Source: Natrialba swarupiae
Lineage (GTDB): Archaea; Halobacteriota; Halobacteria; Halobacteriales; Natrialbaceae
Reading direction: 5' to 3'
NCBI RefSeq assembly: GCF_008245225.1
Contig: NZ_VTAW01000010.1
Coordinates: 1 to 64,000, forward strand
DNA: 64,000 nt
The notes beneath the pieces were generated by a model, which made no database searches, was not told the DNA's origin, and saw nothing but the letters and a program-made list of their open reading frames with translations. Made by a program: the position numbers and the translations under genes. Shown here in pieces: positions 61,514-64,000 of the stretch. Position 1 is the stretch's first letter; the number at the start of each line of letters is the position of its first letter.

Positions 61514-62120
61514 GGTCTCGGTTACGGTCGCCCGCCCTAAATCGTCGTCGTCACGGGTACGCGATCACAGGTTTGTGTCCCCCAGCCGCTGTCGACGGCG
61601 GCTGGTCCTGATCGCGTCTCTGGTTTCGCTCCGTTCTCATCGCGTGCAATCCGACGGGAGATATAGGGGCGATATCGTGCTATTATCACCCACACCGCGC
61701 GCGACCGAACCGCGGCAATGCAGGCGAGTGACTTATGATGAGAGATCCCCGACGGGAGGTGTGGTATCTATTGGCATACAAACATACCTGCATATATTGC
61801 CTGGAATTTATTCTTGGTAAATACCTTTTGGGGCCAAGGTTAAGTAGCTGGATTACTCAATCATTAAATACTATCGATATCCGTACGGCGGGTCGATCCA
61901 CGTCGCGCCCGTCCCCGGCGCACGTCGTTCGAGACCGACACACCGTCTCGAGCGCCGACACGTGGCACGCGAGTACCCATGAAACGACAGACCGCCCGAA
62001 GGGGGTCGCACCCTCCGCGCGAGCTCGTCTCGACGGCGAACGCACGAGGAGTTCTGGGTCGACGACGTCGCGCGGATGCAGCCTCTCAGCCGGCGAGAAG
62101 CGACAACTGGCAATGATACC
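61514..62120. other. long leader region upstream of prkA with AT-rich island
   Basis: No gene is supported. 61735-61880 is notably AT-rich (ATTTATTCTTGGTAAATACC and TCATTAAATACTATCG), holding several TATA-like boxes. If transcription starts here, prkA has a 5' leader of 200-300 nt, unusual for haloarchaea. A plain long promoter or an unrecognised small RNA are the alternatives. Confidence 0.45.
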
Positions 62121-64000
62121 ATGAACGGAGACATCGAGACGCTCGAGAAGCTAAGTTCGGACTACAAGGAATCGATGCCCGCAGACCTGCGGGAGACGAA
62201 ATCGTTCGACTGGTACTTAGCGGAGACCTACGAGGACCCGAAGATCACCCGCAACGCCCACCAGCGCGTCGCAGATATGTTCGATTACTACGGCACGACC
62301 TACGACGAAACCGAGGGTGTCGTCGAGTACCAGCTCGCCAGCGAGGATCCGTTAAACGACGGCGAGAACACCTTCTACGGCAAGGTGATCCACCAGTCGA
62401 TCCACGAGTTCGTCAACAAGGTGAAATCGGGTGCTCGACGGCTCGGACCCGAACGACGGATCAAGCTCCTGCTCGGCCCGGTCGGGTCGGGGAAGTCTCA
62501 CTTCGATAAGCAGGTTCGTCAGTACTTCGAGGATTACACGCTCCGCGAGGAGGGTCGGATGTACACGTTCCGCTGGACGAACCTCTGTGACGTCATCAAG
62601 GACCAGGACCCCGCCGACGACACGGTCCGGTCGCCGATGAACCAGGATCCGCTCGTGCTCCTCCCACGCGAGCAACGCCAGCGAGTGATCGACGACCTAA
62701 ACGAGCGCCTCGAGGCACCGTACACTATCCAGAACGAGCAGGCACTCGATCCAGAAAGCGAGTTCTACATGGACAAACTGCTGGCGTACTACGACGACGA
62801 CCTCCAGCAGGTACTCGAGAACCACATCGAGATCATCCGCTTCATCGCCGACGAGAACAAACGCCAGGGCTTAGAGACGTTCGAGCCCAAGGACAAGAAA
62901 AACCAGGACGAGACCGAGTTGACGGGCGACGTCAACTACTCGAAGATCGCCATCTACGGCGAGAGCGACCCGCGTGCGTTCGACTACTCGGGGGCGTTCT
63001 GTAACGCCAACCGGGGGATTTTCTCCGGCGAAGAGCTGCTCAAACTCCAGCGGGAGTTCCTCTATGACTTCCTGCACGCGACCCAAGAGCAGACGATCAA
63101 GCCCAAAAACAATCCCCGGATCGACATCGACCAGGTGATCGTCGGCCGGACGAACATGCCCGAGTACAAGGACAAGAAAGGCGACGAGAAGATGGAGGCG
63201 TTCAACGACCGCACCAAGCGGATCGACTTCCCGTACGTCCTCTCTTATGAGGACGAGGCCAGCATCTACCAGAAGATGTTGAACAACGCCGACGTCCCCG
63301 ACATCAACGTCGAGCCCCACACTCTCGAGATGGCCGGACTGTTCGGCGTGCTCACGCGGATCGAAGAGCCCGACACGGAGACCGTCGGACTGCTGACAAA
63401 GGCAAAGGCGTACAACGGCGAGATCGACGAGGGCGACGACATCGACGTCAAGAAGCTTCGCGAGGAGGCCGCAGCGAAAGCCGAGATCGGCGAGGGAATG
63501 GTCGGCATCTCGCCGCGCTTTATCGGCGACGAGATCGCCGAGGCGATCATGGACTCGAAACACCGCTCGCGGGGCTTTCTCTCGCCACTGACGGTGTTTA
63601 ACTTCTTCGAGGAGAATCTCGAGCATCACGGCTCGGTCCCCGAGGAGAACTTCGAGACCTACTACCGCTATCTCGAGACGGTTCGCGAGGAGTACCGCGA
63701 GCGCGCGATCGAGGACGTCCGTCACGCGCTGGCCTACGACTTAGACGAGATCCAGCGCCAGGGCGAGAAGTACATGGACCACGTGATGGCCTACATCGAC
63801 GACGACACGATCGAGGACGAACTGACCGGCCGGGAACAAGAACCCGACGAGACGTTCCTGCGCTCGGTCGAGGAGAAACTCGACATTCCCGAAGATCGCA
63901 AGGAGGACTTCCGTCAGGAAGTGAGCAACTGGGTCTCTCGGCGCGCTCGAGAGGGCGAGGCGTTCAACCCACAGGACAACGAGCGCCTGCGCCGCGCACT
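62121..64000 (+). CDS. prkA: PrkA-family serine protein kinase (partial, runs off the window)
   Basis: At least 626 residues; the 3' end is outside. MNGDIETLEKLSSDYKESMP starts the PrkA N-terminal domain; LLLGPVGSGKSHFDKQVRQY is the Walker A site of the AAA+ part, GAFCNANRGIFSGEELLKLQ and RIDFPYVLSYEDEASIYQKM follow, and FIGDEIAEAIMDSKHRSRGF begins the kinase-like part. In many prokaryotes prkA is followed by yeaH and spoVR genes; these would lie beyond the window. Substrates in archaea are unknown. Confidence 0.93.
   Translation, partial: MNGDIETLEKLSSDYKESMPADLRETKSFDWYLAETYEDPKITRNAHQRVADMFDYYGTTYDETEGVVEYQLASEDPLNDGENTFYGKVIHQSIHEFVNKVKSGARRLGPERRIKLLLGPVGSGKSHFDKQVRQYFEDYTLREEGRMYTFRWTNLCDVIKDQDPADDTVRSPMNQDPLVLLPREQRQRVIDDLNERLEAPYTIQNEQALDPESEFYMDKLLAYYDDDLQQVLENHIEIIRFIADENKRQGLETFEPKDKKNQDETELTGDVNYSKIAIYGESDPRAFDYSGAFCNANRGIFSGEELLKLQREFLYDFLHATQEQTIKPKNNPRIDIDQVIVGRTNMPEYKDKKGDEKMEAFNDRTKRIDFPYVLSYEDEASIYQKMLNNADVPDINVEPHTLEMAGLFGVLTRIEEPDTETVGLLTKAKAYNGEIDEGDDIDVKKLREEAAAKAEIGEGMVGISPRFIGDEIAEAIMDSKHRSRGFLSPLTVFNFFEENLEHHGSVPEENFETYYRYLETVREEYRERAIEDVRHALAYDLDEIQRQGEKYMDHVMAYIDDDTIEDELTGREQEPDETFLRSVEEKLDIPEDRKEDFRQEVSNWVSRRAREGEAFNPQDNERLRRA

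Overview
The window is chromosomal DNA of a haloarchaeon, most likely of the Natrialbales type (Natrinema/Haloterrigena-like). Evidence: high GC with strong use of GTC/CTC/GAC/GAG codons, very acidic proteins, twin-arginine lipoproteins, haloarchaeal PHA genes (phaR-phaP-phaE-phaC), DacZ, RadB, ribosomal protein S8e, a TFB-like cyclin protein, and many TATA-like boxes 25-32 nt upstream of start codons, as expected for leaderless transcripts. The genus is inference.

Layout. 1-5900: edge of a surface-glycan region on the minus strand (sugar transferase, STT3/AglB-type oligosaccharyltransferase, sugar nucleotidyltransferase), with a short palindromic mobile-element-like sequence between the first two. 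5900-9700: a two-HTH protein with an acidic linker, a membrane protein and a PAP2 phosphatase. 9700-11400: divergent YqgF/RuvC-like protein and RadB. 11500-17900: stress and house-keeping genes, including four genes carrying five UspA domains, DUF2267, a TIM-barrel epimerase, an FMN-binding protein, DoxX and YjbQ. 17900-25600: GCS2-like ligase, ATP-dependent DNA ligase next to a family-4-like uracil-DNA glycosylase, a CofC-like protein, tRNA-Ser(UGA) followed by an array of tail-derived hairpin modules, and small proteins. 25600-28800: nnr-moaC and a nitronate monooxygenase. 28800-33450: polyhydroxyalkanoate genes phaB, phaC, phaE, phaP, phaR and a divergent MaoC/PhaJ. 33600-40600: glmM, cdd, udp, DUF488, a dacZ-mscS pair, a decayed Tat-exported protein and a DUF985 cupin. 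41450-41660: tRNA-Leu(UAG) with the same kind of tail module. 42000-47900: a single-cyclin TFB-like protein, coaD, malic enzyme, a PQQ-propeller lipoprotein and rps8e. 47900-54900: phosphate regulon (phoU divergent from pstS-pstC-pstA, a sensor kinase, pstB). 55400-59600: an ABC-2 exporter operon in which one permease is fused to a PrsW-type intramembrane protease domain. 59700-64000: SRPBCC, HxlR regulator, UPF0179, a small conserved protein and the start of prkA.

Working together: the PHA genes form a repressor/phasin/synthase operon with precursor supply from PhaB and PhaJ; the Pst genes share promoter elements; dacZ and its mscS neighbour suggest a c-di-AMP/osmotic link; ligase and UDG suggest base excision repair.

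Most unusual signals: (1) hairpin modules of about 115-122 bp behind two unrelated tRNA genes, each carrying direct and inverted copies of that tRNA's own 3' tail around a shared core; (2) the ABC permease-PrsW fusion; (3) matching two-part promoter elements at pstS and pstB; (4) perfect palindromes placed as operators at the nitronate monooxygenase and HxlR genes; (5) phasin-like N-terminal helices on several PHA enzymes.
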